A program made the position numbers and the translations under genes. From the NCBI RefSeq assembly GCF_900110435.1, contig NZ_FODT01000012.1, positions 1-64,000 of the forward strand: DNA of 64,000 nt, written 5' to 3'. This document shows, piece after piece, positions 44,539 to 53,591 of the stretch (positions within the stretch are counted from its first letter, which is position 1; every line of letters begins with the position of its first letter). Origin of the DNA: Rhodopseudomonas pseudopalustris. GTDB taxonomy: Bacteria > Pseudomonadota > Alphaproteobacteria > Rhizobiales > Xanthobacteraceae. The notes under the pieces are model-generated. The model saw nothing but the letters and a program-made list of their open reading frames with translations, searched no databases and was not told where the DNA came from.

Positions 44539-45750
44539 ATGCAACGCAGAGAACTCCCAAGGCTGACCACCGCCGTTGCGTGGAGCTTCGTCGCGGTAGC
44601 TGCGCTGGGCTATCTGTACGATCTGCTGCGGCAGACGCGCGATCATCTGACCAACGGGGCGGGCCGTCCGTTCGGCGACGACTTCATCAATTATTGGTCG
44701 GGCGCGTATCTCGCCTGGCACGGCCGCGTGAACGAGATTTACGATACCCACGCATTCCACATTTTCGAACAATCCGTGGTGGGGGCGACTCTCGACAACT
44801 ATCACTACAGCTATCCGCCGGTCCTGCTGCTCCTCACGGCGCCTCTGGCGTTCATTCCCTATGTGCCGGCGCTGCTGACTTGGCTGGTGGCGGGCTGGTA
44901 CGCGTTCTATCGCGCGTTGCGTCTGGCGATGCCGGGGCGCAGCGCGCTGCTCCTCGCGCTGTCCGCTCCAGCGGTTTTCATCAACGCGGTTGGCGGACAA
45001 AACGGCACGTGGACAGCGGCGTTGCTGGGCGGCGGTCTGGGTTTGCTGGAGCGAAGGCCGCTGCTCGCCGGCGGATTGCTCGGACTGCTGATCTACAAGC
45101 CGCAGCTCGGGCTACTGATTCCGGTTGCGCTGTTGGCGGGGCGGCATTGGCGCGCCTTCGCATCGGCAAGCCTTGTTGCCGGCGGGCTCCTCGCCGTCAG
45201 CGCAATCGGCTACGGGACGGATGTGTGGGCGCAATATCTACACAATCTCGGCTTGCTGCGGCAGATCATTCTGGAAGACGGCAGTGGGGTTTGGCATCGA
45301 TTTGTTTCGGTGTTCGTCGCCGCGCGGCGGCTCGGCGCACCAGTCGAGGCCGCTTATGCGGTCCAGATCGCGACGGGCGCACTCGCCTGCATCGCCGTCG
45401 CGTGGGTCTGGTTCGGACGTGCGTCGGCCGGCGTCAAGAATGCTGTGCTTGTGCTCGGCACCTGCTTCGCGACGCCGTACCTGCAGGACTATGATCTGGT
45501 GTTCGGCGCGTTGGCCGTGGCGTGGCTCTGGCACGGCGGCGCTTCCCCGGTGTCCGACCGGGCGCTGCAAGTTTCTGCGGGTCTCTTGTTGCTGCTTCCG
45601 CTGGTCGCCGCGTCGCTGGCGCATCTGACCGGGCTTGCGCTCGGCCCGGTTTTCATTCTGCCGCTGTTCCTCGTCGCGCTGCGGATGAGCTTCTGGGTCG
45701 GAGCCGCGAATGCGCGCGCATCGGAAGGGGTTGCAGGCTCTGCTCGATAA
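44539..45750 (+). CDS. GT87-type (DUF2029) membrane glycosyltransferase
   Basis: A 403-residue polytopic membrane protein with about nine hydrophobic segments. Near the start, GDDFINYWSGAYLAWHGRVNEIYD and DNYHYSYPPVLLLLTAP follow the GT87/DUF2029 pattern (periplasmic acidic residues after TM1, then a P-P motif), the fold of polyprenyl-phosphate-dependent mannosyl- or arabinosyltransferases. Donor and acceptor are unknown. The ATG at 44539 is adopted; a GTG at 44524 is also in frame. Neither has a clear Shine-Dalgarno. It is divergent from radA, and a small membrane-protein gene follows 15 nt after its stop. Confidence 0.85.
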   Translation: MQRRELPRLTTAVAWSFVAVAALGYLYDLLRQTRDHLTNGAGRPFGDDFINYWSGAYLAWHGRVNEIYDTHAFHIFEQSVVGATLDNYHYSYPPVLLLLTAPLAFIPYVPALLTWLVAGWYAFYRALRLAMPGRSALLLALSAPAVFINAVGGQNGTWTAALLGGGLGLLERRPLLAGGLLGLLIYKPQLGLLIPVALLAGRHWRAFASASLVAGGLLAVSAIGYGTDVWAQYLHNLGLLRQIILEDGSGVWHRFVSVFVAARRLGAPVEAAYAVQIATGALACIAVAWVWFGRASAGVKNAVLVLGTCFATPYLQDYDLVFGALAVAWLWHGGASPVSDRALQVSAGLLLLLPLVAASLAHLTGLALGPVFILPLFLVALRMSFWVGAANARASEGVAGSAR

Positions 45751-45765
45751 GCGCAAAGGCTGAAG

Positions 45766-46020
45766 ATGCGGGACGACGAGCGCAGGGAGTACGAGCGGCG
45801 GAAATGGCGGCAGATCGCCGGACATTTCGCCATGGGCGCCGTGTTCGGCGCCGTTTTTGCGCTGGTTCTGCTGGCCGGAAACTATTTCGGGATTTCGAAT
45901 GTGATTGCGACCAGCGAAGCGCCGCTTGTGGTCCAGATCGTGTTCGTGGCCGGAATGGGGGGATCGTTTGCGTTCTGCGCCGCCATCACCGGGTTCCTGT
46001 TCCTGGTTCACGAGGATTAG
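45766..46020 (+). CDS. small two-helix membrane protein of unknown function
   Basis: An 84-residue protein with a charged start (MRDDERREYERRKWRQIAG) and two hydrophobic helices, roughly residues 22-42 (HFAMGAVFGAVFALVLLAG) and 55-80 (VVQIVFVAGMGGSFAFCAAI). I do not recognise a family. It begins 15 nt after the GT87 gene and probably shares its transcript, so a role with that transferase is possible. It is convergent with alr. Confidence 0.78.
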   Translation: MRDDERREYERRKWRQIAGHFAMGAVFGAVFALVLLAGNYFGISNVIATSEAPLVVQIVFVAGMGGSFAFCAAITGFLFLVHED

Positions 46021-46051
46021 CTCGGCCTTCTCGCACGGCTGAGGCGGGAGT

Positions 46052-47281
46052 TTAGGCCCCGCTCTGTTCTGCAGGCGTCTCCTCAGGCTTGGCGTCGCCA
46101 CCGGAATAAATCCGCGCGTAGCGCGCGCCGAGGCTGGTCAGCACCTCGTAGCCGATCGTGCCGAAATGATGCCCGAGCTCGTCGACAGTAATGCCGTCGC
46201 CGATCAGCGTCGCCATCAGGCCGCGGCGCGCGGCGTTGGCGGGCAGGTCGGTGACGTCGACCGCGAGCAGATCCATCGAAACCCGCCCGGCGATCGGGCA
46301 ACGCTGGCCGGCGATGACGACATCGGCGCCGCGGGTGCCGTCATTGGAGCCCGCCGCGCGGAAGTAACCGTCGGCGTAGCCGGCCGACAGCACCGCGATC
46401 CGGGTCGGCCGCCGCGCCGTCCAGGTGCCGCCATAGCCGACGCTGTCGCCGCGCTCGACGCTGCGCACCTGCACGATGCGCGCTTTGAGATCGACCACCG
46501 GCTTCATCGGATTGTCGGCCTCCGGCGTCGGATTGATGCCGTAAAGCGCGGCTCCCGGCCGCACCATGTCGAAGGCGAATTGCGGGCCGAGGAAGACGCC
46601 GGAGGAGGCCGACAGCGACGCGGCGACGCCGGTGAACAGGCTGGCGATCTCGCGAAACGCCGTGACCTGTCTGGCGTTCATCGGATGGTTGAGCGCTTCC
46701 GCGGCGGCGAGGTGGCTGATCACCAGCGTGATGCCGTGGTCGCCCGCTGCGATCCTGGGGACGATGCCCTGCGCTTCGGCGACGGTGAGGCCGAGCCGGT
46801 TCATGCCGGTGTCGATGTGGATCGCAGCGCCGCCGCTCCATCGGGTGCGGCGGCAATACACGTCCCACTCGGCGAGTTCGTACAGATCGCCGATCACCGG
46901 GCGGCAGTTGAGCCTGGCGAATTCGTCGCCGGTGGTCTGGAAGAAGCCGTCGAGGACGTAGATCACCGCATCCGGCGCGATCGCACGGACAGCGCCGGCT
47001 TCGCCGAGCGTGGCCACGAAGAACGTTTTGCAGCCGGCGGCAGCGAGCGCCTTGCTGACCGGCCCGATGCCACAGCCATAGGCGTCGCCCTTGACCACCG
47101 CGGCGGCTTCGGCCGGCACTGCGGTCTTCTCGATCTTGCGCCAGTTGGCGACGATGGCGTCGAGGTCGACGGTGAGAACGCCGGGCGCCGTAGCGGTCGC
47201 GGCGGCGAGCGCCGCAGCCTTTGCGGCCTCAGGCGTCAAAAGGCTGGCGACAGTCGCGTTCGGGTCGGGGAGGATGTTCAT
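46052..47281 (-). CDS. alr: alanine racemase
   Basis: Alr (409 aa) makes D-Ala for peptidoglycan. The PLP lysine lies in AVVKGDAYGCG (Lys64), a variant of the usual AVVKANAYGHG. The later catalytic Tyr region reads SVGYGGTWTARRPTRIAVL, and the C-terminal domain has AGRVSMDLLAVDVTDLP. A roughly 30-residue Ala-rich extension precedes the barrel. I use the ATG at 47281 (MNILPDP); one at 47290 is three codons upstream. It follows dnaB after 50 nt on the same strand, an order conserved in alphaproteobacteria. Confidence 0.94.
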   Translation of the reverse strand: MNILPDPNATVASLLTPEAAKAAALAAATATAPGVLTVDLDAIVANWRKIEKTAVPAEAAAVVKGDAYGCGIGPVSKALAAAGCKTFFVATLGEAGAVRAIAPDAVIYVLDGFFQTTGDEFARLNCRPVIGDLYELAEWDVYCRRTRWSGGAAIHIDTGMNRLGLTVAEAQGIVPRIAAGDHGITLVISHLAAAEALNHPMNARQVTAFREIASLFTGVAASLSASSGVFLGPQFAFDMVRPGAALYGINPTPEADNPMKPVVDLKARIVQVRSVERGDSVGYGGTWTARRPTRIAVLSAGYADGYFRAAGSNDGTRGADVVIAGQRCPIAGRVSMDLLAVDVTDLPANAARRGLMATLIGDGITVDELGHHFGTIGYEVLTSLGARYARIYSGGDAKPEETPAEQSGA

Positions 47282-47331
47282 GCCGCACAATAATCTCTGC
47301 CCGAACTTCGTTCAACGGGAGTTGGAGCGCC

Positions 47332-48828
47332 TCAGATCCGGTCGGGCAGGTGGCTGGCGTCGGTCAGGTCACTGAAGCGCGTGAACTGGCCTTCGAATTG
47401 GAGGTCGACGGTGCCGGTCGGGCCGTGACGCTGCTTGGCGATGATGACTTCCGCCTTGCCGTGGACGAGGTCCATTTCCATCGCCCATTTCTCGTGCTCG
47501 GGCGTGCCGGGCCGCGGCTCCTTGTTCTGCAGATAGTATTCTTCGCGAAACACGAAGATGACGACGTCGGCGTCCTGCTCGATCGATCCGGATTCACGCA
47601 AGTCCGAGAGCTGGGGCCGCTTGTCGTCGCGGGACTCGACCTGACGCGAGAGCTGCGACAATGCGATGACCGGGACGTTCAGCTCTTTCGCCAGCGCCTT
47701 AAGGCTCGTGGTGATTTCGGTGACTTCCTGGACGCGGTTGTCGCCCTTCTTGCTGCTGCCCTGCAACAGCTGGATATAGTCCACGACCAGAAGATCGAGC
47801 CCCTTCTGCCGCTTCAGCCGTCGCGCGCGCGCGGTGAGCTGCGAGATCGACAGGCCGCCGGTTTCGTCGACATAAAGCGGGAGAGATTGCAACTCGATCG
47901 AGACGTCGCGGATCTTGTCGAAATCCGCCTCCGAAATGCCGCCGCGGCGGATCTTGCTGGACGCAATCTCGGCCTGTTCGGCGAGAATACGGGTGGCGAG
48001 TTGCTCGGCGGACATTTCGCACGAGAAGAAGCCGACGATGCCGCCATTGGCCGCCTTCATGGTGCCGTCGGGCTGGACTTCGCCGCGATAGGCCTTGGCG
48101 ACATTGTAGGCGATGTTGGTCGCGAGCGCGGTCTTGCCCATGCCGGGGCGGCCGGCGAGCACGATCAAATCGGAATGCTGCAGGCCGCCCATCCGGGTGT
48201 CGAGGTCGCGCATTCCGGTTGCAATGCCGGACAACTTTCCGTCGCGCTGGAACGCCTTCGCCGCCATGTCGACGGCGGTGGTCAGGGCCTGGGCGAAGCG
48301 CTGGAAGCCGCCGTCATATCGACCGGATTCAGCGAGTTCGTACAGCCGGCGCTCGGCGTCCTCGATCTGGTTGCGCGGCGCAAAATCCACCGGTGCGTCG
48401 AACGCGACGTTGACCATATCGGTGCCGATCCCGATCAGGTCGCGGCGCAGCGACAATTCGTAGACCGTCCGGCCGTAATCGTGGGCGTTGATGATGGTGG
48501 TGGCTTCGGCAGCCAACCGCGCCAGATATTGCGCAACCGTCAAGCCGCCGAGATCGAGGTCGGCCGCAAGGAAGGTCTTGAGCGTGATCGGCGTCGCAAC
48601 CTTGCCGGCCCGGATGATGCTGGAGGCGGTCTCGAAAATGGTCTGGTGGATCGGTTCGAAGAAGTGCTTCGCCTCGAGGAAATCCGACACCCGGTAGAAC
48701 GCGTCGTTGTTGACCAGAATGGCGCCGAGCAGGGCCTGTTCCGCCTCGATGTTGTGGGGCGCTGTCCGGTAGGCAGGTGCGCTGGCGTCAGGCGCAAGTT
48801 TCAGAACATTCGAATCAGTCAGGGCCAT
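47332..48828 (-). CDS. dnaB: replicative DNA helicase DnaB
   Basis: DnaB (498 aa) is the ring helicase that unwinds DNA at the replication fork. The N-terminal helical domain (APHNIEAEQALLGAILVNNDAF) is followed by the RecA-like C-terminal domain with Walker A GRPGMGKTALA near residue 220 and the Walker B region LDLLVVDYIQLLQG. VIALSQLSRQVESRDDKRPQLSDLRESGSIEQ-type segments are family-typical. It is not an intein-containing copy. It heads dnaB-alr; the DNA upstream, about 1.08 kb, has no firm gene. Confidence 0.96.
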   Translation of the reverse strand: MALTDSNVLKLAPDASAPAYRTAPHNIEAEQALLGAILVNNDAFYRVSDFLEAKHFFEPIHQTIFETASSIIRAGKVATPITLKTFLAADLDLGGLTVAQYLARLAAEATTIINAHDYGRTVYELSLRRDLIGIGTDMVNVAFDAPVDFAPRNQIEDAERRLYELAESGRYDGGFQRFAQALTTAVDMAAKAFQRDGKLSGIATGMRDLDTRMGGLQHSDLIVLAGRPGMGKTALATNIAYNVAKAYRGEVQPDGTMKAANGGIVGFFSCEMSAEQLATRILAEQAEIASSKIRRGGISEADFDKIRDVSIELQSLPLYVDETGGLSISQLTARARRLKRQKGLDLLVVDYIQLLQGSSKKGDNRVQEVTEITTSLKALAKELNVPVIALSQLSRQVESRDDKRPQLSDLRESGSIEQDADVVIFVFREEYYLQNKEPRPGTPEHEKWAMEMDLVHGKAEVIIAKQRHGPTGTVDLQFEGQFTRFSDLTDASHLPDRI

Positions 48829-49141
48829 AGTCTCGATTGTTCTTTCGAATTTGTCAGATGCGGGGCGCGACTAAAGCGCCAATTCACCCGGGAGCGAAAG
48901 CATCAATCGCGCGTTATGCACCAGCCCGCCAACAAGATGTGGATGGCGGCCTGCAAGCGAACCGGCAGGCTTGACGGGGGTAGGCGCGAGAAGCCGCGGA
49001 ATCCCCCCGGTTGGACAATTGAACCTCGTCGGTTCCCTTAGACACCTATTCATTGAGCCGAACACGTCACACCAAGAACAGGCAAAACGCCCCGATCAGC
49101 CCTGCGGCGATCCTGAGCGCGATCAGGGCGGAATCGACCGA

Positions 49142-49159
49142 AATGTCGTTCGGGACATT
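49142..49159. promoter_or_regulatory. candidate operator AATGTC-N6-GACATT
   Basis: AATGTC (49142-49147) and GACATT (49154-49159) are perfect inverted half-sites with a 6-nt spacer; GTTCG/CGAAC (49148-49152, 49160-49164) overlap with a 7-nt spacer. It lies about 310 nt upstream of dnaB. The regulator is unknown; GTTC half-sites are reminiscent of the alphaproteobacterial LexA box but the spacing does not match GTTC-N7-GTTC. Confidence 0.3.
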
Positions 49160-49336
49160 CGAACGGGTTCTGGTGACGCTGTTCGAACCATAGATCTGCC
49201 TATCTCGCTGTGCCGGCGTCTTTTGTGAGAAACCTCACACCTCGGGGCAACTCGATTGGCTTAGGGATGTTGGGAACGGTTGACGCGACAGTGGGTTGAT
49301 CACGCAAAATAACGACAACGAAACACGGGAACGGCG

Positions 49337-49537
49337 ATGGCTCAGGAAAAGCGATGCGACGTATCCGACCGGCTCTGGCTGACATCGTTGGTCGAATCGT
49401 TCGACAAGGTCTCTTGCGACGAGACCCGTCGCGTCCCGTGTGATCAGGCCTTGCTGCGCGCAACCCACGATTTTTTGTCGGGTGGCAAGGCTCGGCGGGA
49501 CAGCGAGACCTGCTCGCGGCTAACCGAGGCGGCCTGA
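49337..49537 (+). CDS. possible small protein of unknown function (66 aa)
   Basis: A 66-codon frame, MAQEKRCDVSDRLWLTSLVE at its start and ending LTEAA, with three Cys residues and an amphipathic middle. A GGGAACGG stretch lies just before its ATG. No family, membrane segment or signal peptide is recognisable, and codon use is not distinctive. It may be a chance frame in the dnaB upstream region. Confidence 0.35.
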   Translation: MAQEKRCDVSDRLWLTSLVESFDKVSCDETRRVPCDQALLRATHDFLSGGKARRDSETCSRLTEAA

Positions 49538-49867
49538 GGCAGGCAAGCGCGCGAGTGCTGTCGCAAATCGCCAGCGCGGCTTGGCTCGTCGCGTCGAACT
49601 CGGCTCGTCGCGATGAACGAGACGGCGTTCGCGCCGCGCCTTCAGCGTTGTGCATCGTGCAGCTGCAGGATCCGCGATCAATCCTTCTCAGTACAGCTCG
49701 CCGTCGATGTAGCTCTCGCTGATGGCCGGCGAGGTCGATCAGCAGTCGACGCTCGGATGGCCGCGCAGGGAAACCAGCGTGTGCGAGGCTGATATTCCGC
49801 TCCGTTTCATCCCCGGAGAGCGCGATCTCGGCGCTTCCAATCATCTCACAATCCGTTAAAACGTCAC

Positions 49868-49891
49868 CGCCGCTGTCGCGGCGATTTTTTT
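49868..49891 (+). terminator. terminator-like hairpin with T-tract just before the cytochrome-like gene
   Basis: CGCCGC (49868-49873), loop TGTC, GCGGCG (49878-49883), then A and seven T (49885-49891). This is a classic intrinsic-terminator shape ending 15 nt before the ATG at 49907. It either ends a transcript from the upstream 1-kb region or attenuates the downstream gene. Confidence 0.65.
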
Positions 49892-49906
49892 GCTTCGGAG
49901 GATGAA

Positions 49907-51088
49907 ATGGTGAGCCGGTTGCTCAGTTCGGCGGCTGTATTGCTCCTGATCGGCTCTGTCGTTTCGGATCCAGTCCACGCGCAGAACCTTGAAGCCGGCA
50001 AGAGCCCGTCGCAGATCTTTGCCGGCACCTGCGCGGCTTGCCACAAGGGCGCCCGCGGTCTGGTGCGGTCGGTGCCTCCGAGCTCGCTGGCGTCGTTTCT
50101 GCGCCAGCACTACACGACCAGCAGCGACATGGCCTCATTGCTCGCCTCGTATCTGATATCGAACGGCGCTACCGACACCCGCTACAAGCAGAACGACGCG
50201 AAATCCGAACCCGGTCAGCCGGAGGGCCGGCAGGGCCGCAGGCAGCGCCCGGTGGCGGGTGAGGCGGCCCGGCCCGAAACTGTGGCGCCCGAGGCGGGCG
50301 CTCCTGTGCAGGCCGAAGAGGGCGTCCGCCGTAGTCGCAACAGCAAACGCCAGCCCAAGCCGGAGGCGGACAAGCCGGCCGAAGGCTCTGCCGCGGCAGA
50401 GACCGCCGCGCCGGCGCCTGCGGAGCAACCGCCGGCGAAGGAACGTCGCAAGCACGGCCGGAAGGACAAGCCTGGACAGGCCGCGCCTGCTGGCGCCGAT
50501 GCGGCCAAGGGCGAACCTCAGAAGCCGTCGCCGGCCGCGACCGAGCCGGCCATCGCGAAGCCAGACAGCGCGAAGCCAGACAGCGCGAAGCCAGACACCG
50601 CGAAATCAGACAGCGCCAAACCGGATGGCGCCAAGCCGGACGAGTCGAAGGCAGGCGCTTCGAAACCAGATGCGCCGAGGACCGACGCCGCCCCGCCGGA
50701 CGCTTCCAAGATTGATACGCCCAAGACTGACGCTCCCAAGACTGACGCTCCCAAGACTGACGCCTCCAAACCAGATGCTTCGAAGTCCGAAACGCCGAAG
50801 ACCGAGGCTGCGCAGCCCGACCGCGCAGCGACGCCCGCTGAGGTGCCGCTGCGCCCCGATCCGGTTCCGGCGGTGACGCCGGCCCCGAAGGCCGTCGATA
50901 CGTCGAAGACCCCTGAGGCCGCTCCGCTTGCTGCGAAGCCGGCGGAGCAGCCTGCGTCCGCGACGACCTCACCGCCCGCCGCAACGACGCCCGCCGCAAC
51001 GACGCCCGGCGAGCCGTCGATCGCCGTGACGCCGATTCCGCCGCCGCCTGCGCAGGGCAGCGCGTCAGATGTTCCGATCTCTCGTTAA
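49907..51088 (+). CDS. secreted c-type cytochrome-like protein with long Lys/Pro/Ala/Asp repeat tail
   Basis: A 393-residue protein. The signal peptide ends near DPVHA-QN (residue 25). A haem-c motif CAACH sits at residues 42-46 (FAGTCAACHKG), and ~45 residues later the small cytochrome-like part ends. The other ~300 residues are low-complexity, rich in Pro, Ala, Lys, Asp and Glu, with pentapeptide repeats such as KPDSA (three near-exact copies) and PKTDA (three exact copies). The axial Met is not obvious in the short domain. The ATG at 49907 has GGAGGA 4 nt upstream. It faces the rplI operon; both share the strong terminator at 51109-51137. The tail could span the periplasm or bind the cell wall (inference). 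Confidence 0.78.
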   Translation: MVSRLLSSAAVLLLIGSVVSDPVHAQNLEAGKSPSQIFAGTCAACHKGARGLVRSVPPSSLASFLRQHYTTSSDMASLLASYLISNGATDTRYKQNDAKSEPGQPEGRQGRRQRPVAGEAARPETVAPEAGAPVQAEEGVRRSRNSKRQPKPEADKPAEGSAAAETAAPAPAEQPPAKERRKHGRKDKPGQAAPAGADAAKGEPQKPSPAATEPAIAKPDSAKPDSAKPDTAKSDSAKPDGAKPDESKAGASKPDAPRTDAAPPDASKIDTPKTDAPKTDAPKTDASKPDASKSETPKTEAAQPDRAATPAEVPLRPDPVPAVTPAPKAVDTSKTPEAAPLAAKPAEQPASATTSPPAATTPAATTPGEPSIAVTPIPPPPAQGSASDVPISR

Positions 51089-51108
51089 ATCGAGGTCTCC
51101 TCAAAGCA

Positions 51109-51137
51109 AAAAGCCCGACCTGAAAGGTCGGGCTTTT
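51109..51137. terminator. bidirectional intrinsic terminator
   Basis: AAAAGCCCGACC (51109-51120), loop TGAAA, GGTCGGGCTTTT (51126-51137): a perfect 12-bp stem with A/T ends in both directions. It separates the cytochrome-like gene from convergent rplI and probably terminates both. Confidence 0.9.
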
Positions 51138-51162
51138 CGTTGAGGATGGGGCGCGGCGGCGC

Positions 51163-51747
51163 TTACTGCTGCTCCGGCTCTTCGTCCTGCTGCGCGTCCG
51201 GATCGAAGAACTCGCCTGCGGCGGCGATCGCCTCGGCGGCGGCGTCCTGATCTTCACGACGGCTCGAGATGTCCTCGCCGCGATTGATGCGCTCGGCTTC
51301 CTCGACGCTGCGCGCCACCGTCACCGAGACGCCGACCTCGACCTCCGGATGCACCGCGACTTCGATGGTGTGCCTGCCGATGGTCTTGATCGGCGCATCG
51401 AGCAGGATCTGGCTGCGGGTGATCTTGACGCCGTCGGCTTCGAAGCTCGTGACGATGTCGCGCACCGACACCGAGCCGAACAGCTGGCCGGTCTCCGACG
51501 CCTGCCGGATCACGATCACGTTCTTGCCGTCGATCTTCTCGGCCACCTTGGCAGCCTCAGCCTTGGCCTCGATGTTGCGCGCCTCGAGGTCGGCCTTCAT
51601 GTGCTCGTACTTGTCGCGATTCGCGGCGGTCGCACGCAGCGCCTTGCCGCGCGGCAGCAGGAAGTTGCGGGCGAAACCGTCCTTGACGCGAACCAGTTCG
51701 CCCATCTGGCCGAGCTTGGCGACGCGTTCCAGCAGAATGACTTCCAT
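51163..51747 (-). CDS. rplI: 50S ribosomal protein L9
   Basis: L9 (194 aa) binds 23S rRNA domain V and extends from the ribosome. The N-terminal domain [36 protein letters not shown] is canonical, then the long connecting helix and a C-terminal domain ([22 protein letters not shown]). A ~45-residue acidic tail ([28 protein letters not shown]) is longer than in E. coli but usual in Rhizobiales. The ATG at 51747 has GGAG 8-9 nt upstream; a much longer open frame to 52695 is a shadow of DUF2232. It is the last gene of rpsF-rpsR-DUF2232-rplI. Confidence 0.95.
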   Translation of the reverse strand: MEVILLERVAKLGQMGELVRVKDGFARNFLLPRGKALRATAANRDKYEHMKADLEARNIEAKAEAAKVAEKIDGKNVIVIRQASETGQLFGSVSVRDIVTSFEADGVKITRSQILLDAPIKTIGRHTIEVAVHPEVEVGVSVTVARSVEEAERINRGEDISSRREDQDAAAEAIAAAGEFFDPDAQQDEEPEQQ

Positions 51748-51782
51748 GTTGTTCTCCTCGAGTTGATTGATAAGGGTCTGAA

Positions 51783-52733
51783 TCAGGTGGTGGTCGGCGG
51801 CGGCATCGAGCGGCGCTGGAAATAGCGCTGACGAAAGCCGAACACGGCATCGCCGATGCCGAGAGCGATCAAACCGAGCGCTGGCCACAGGAAGATCAGC
51901 ACCAGCGCATAGGTCGAACTGAGCAGAAAGCCGCGATGGCGCGCGGCCATCGTCAGCGTGTGCAGCGTGGCGGCGCCGATCAGCCCGTAGCCGATCAGCA
52001 GCGTCGCGCTGACGATCGAGCCGATCAAGGCCGCCAGGCCGCCGGCGAAACTGAGCCCGAGCGCCAGTGACAGCACCGCCAGCGTCATCGCCGGCAGCGT
52101 TGCGGTCCGCAGGTCCGGCCACGGCCGGTTCAGCCGGCCCGAGGTCGCGGTGATCTTGGCGGCGAGCCAGAGGTTCAAGGTCAGCGTCAGCATCGCGACC
52201 GTCGCGGCGGCGGGTGGCGCAACCGCGACCAGCGCCTCGATCAGCCTGTCGGCGTCGCCGGGATTTCGAGAGCCGAGCGTGCGCTGCAATCCAGCGCGCA
52301 GGCCTTCGCTGATCGTCGCGCTGTCGGTGCCGAGCGTCAGCAGCGCAGCCATTGTGGTCAGCGCGGCGAAGCCAGCTATCCACGCCACGATTCGGCCGAC
52401 CGGATACCATTCCAGGGCAGGGGGCGCGGCGTCCGTTGTGTCCGATGGTCGCGCCAGCATCGCAAGGTGGCCGAGCCAATAGGCCGGCGCAACGACTGTG
52501 ACGACAAAGGCGATCGCGTAGGAGAAATTGAAGATTGCTGCGAGCCCGGCCGCGCCGAGCAACCCACCGACCGCGGCGCCGATTGCGCCCCATCCGAGCG
52601 CTGCCACCATCAGCGGCAGCGGCGCCAGATAAAACAGCAGCAACGAGATCAGCGCGCCCGAAATGATCGAGGCGAACATCAGCGCCGAGGCGCACCCGGC
52701 GGCAATCGCGATCAGGATCTGGATCATCATCAT
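51783..52733 (-). CDS. DUF2232 polytopic membrane protein
   Basis: A 316-residue inner-membrane protein with about seven hydrophobic segments (starting [20 protein letters not shown], then [20 protein letters not shown]). DUF2232 proteins are found between rpsR and rplI in alphaproteobacteria, as here, and have unknown function. The ATG at 52733 has GGAG about 11 nt upstream; the frame opens at 52778. The ribosomal neighbours suggest shared transcription rather than shared function. Confidence 0.88.
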   Translation of the reverse strand: MMMIQILIAIAAGCASALMFASIISGALISLLLFYLAPLPLMVAALGWGAIGAAVGGLLGAAGLAAIFNFSYAIAFVVTVVAPAYWLGHLAMLARPSDTTDAAPPALEWYPVGRIVAWIAGFAALTTMAALLTLGTDSATISEGLRAGLQRTLGSRNPGDADRLIEALVAVAPPAAATVAMLTLTLNLWLAAKITATSGRLNRPWPDLRTATLPAMTLAVLSLALGLSFAGGLAALIGSIVSATLLIGYGLIGAATLHTLTMAARHRGFLLSSTYALVLIFLWPALGLIALGIGDAVFGFRQRYFQRRSMPPPTTT

Positions 52734-52860
52734 CAGCTGTCCCGCTCCTTTCGAGCGGTTAGAGGCGAAAAGCCCCAACCATCGGCGGCCGGACGATCGG
52801 ACGCCTTATGACTTGCAACATGAGGTGAAACCCGCGGCGCGAACGCCGCGGGTGATATTA

Positions 52861-53100
52861 TCAGCGAATGACGTAGGGCAGCAGACCGAGGAAACGGGCG
52901 CGCTTGATGGCGCGCGCGAGTTCGCGCTGCTTCTTGGCGGAGACCGCGGTGATGCGGCTCGGCACGATCTTGCCGCGCTCCGAGACGTAACGCATCAACA
53001 GCTTGGAATCCTTGTAGTCGATCTTCGGCGCGTTCGTGCCCGTGAACGGGCAGGTCTTGCGACGGCGGAAGAACGGACGGCGTGCACCTGCTTCAGCCAT
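52861..53100 (-). CDS. rpsR: 30S ribosomal protein S18
   Basis: S18 (79 aa) packs against S6 on the platform of the small subunit. [20 protein letters not shown], then [21 protein letters not shown] and [21 protein letters not shown] are the full family signature. Length and ends are normal. It starts five nt after the rpsF stop, so the two are translationally linked. A possible S6:S18-responsive leader lies upstream of rpsF. Confidence 0.97.
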   Translation of the reverse strand: MAEAGARRPFFRRRKTCPFTGTNAPKIDYKDSKLLMRYVSERGKIVPSRITAVSAKKQRELARAIKRARFLGLLPYVIR

Positions 53101-53105
53101 GATTC

Positions 53106-53588
53106 TTACTCCTCGCTCGCTGCGGCAGTGTCGGCGTCTTCGCGCGGACGGCGCGGACCACGATCGCCACGGAATCCACCGCCTTCGCGATCGCCACGGC
53201 CTTCACGGTCACCCCGGAAGCCGCCGCCTTCGCGGCCGCCGCGGTCGTCCCGCTCGCGATCGCGATCGGCCTTGCGCATCATCGCCGAGGGGCCTTCCTC
53301 GTGCTCTTCGACGCGCACCGTCAGATAGCGGATGATGTCTTCGTTGATGCGCTCCTGGCGCTCGACTTCGGCGACCACCGCGGAGGGGCCGTCGATGTTG
53401 AGCATCACGAAATGCGCCTTACGATTCTTGTTCATGCGATAGGTGAGGGAGCGGAGTCCCCAGGCTTCGGTCTTGGTGACCTTGCCGCCGAGACCTTCGA
53501 TCACGCCGGTGATCTGGGTCGTCAGTTCTTCCACCTGCTGGGTGCTCGCGTCCTGACGCGCGAGAAAAACATGCTCATAAAGAGGCAT
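53106..53588 (-). CDS. rpsF: 30S ribosomal protein S6 with repetitive RG-rich tail
   Basis: S6 (160 aa) forms the S6:S18 pair in the 30S platform. Residues 1-95 are the S6 fold ([47 protein letters not shown]). The last ~60 residues are a charged, disordered tail rich in Arg, Gly, Asp and Glu, with two copies of EGGGFRGDR. Long S6 tails are common in Rhizobiales, but the RGG-like repeat suggests RNA binding. The ATG at 53588 has AGGAAAGGA just upstream, and that site is paired in a leader hairpin (53592-53652). Confidence 0.95.
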   Translation of the reverse strand: MPLYEHVFLARQDASTQQVEELTTQITGVIEGLGGKVTKTEAWGLRSLTYRMNKNRKAHFVMLNIDGPSAVVAEVERQERINEDIIRYLTVRVEEHEEGPSAMMRKADRDRERDDRGGREGGGFRGDREGRGDREGGGFRGDRGPRRPREDADTAAASEE

Positions 53589-53591
53589 GAC

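Larger units (their letters stand above)
48829..49906. other. 1.08-kb region between dnaB and the cytochrome-like gene
   Basis: Apart from a weak 66-codon candidate at 49337-49537 I see no gene. The segment contains inverted repeat AATGTC/GACATT at 49142-49159 with nearby GTTCG/CGAAC half-sites, and ends in a terminator-like hairpin at 49868-49891. It should contain the dnaB promoter and could hold a small RNA. Confidence 0.45.
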
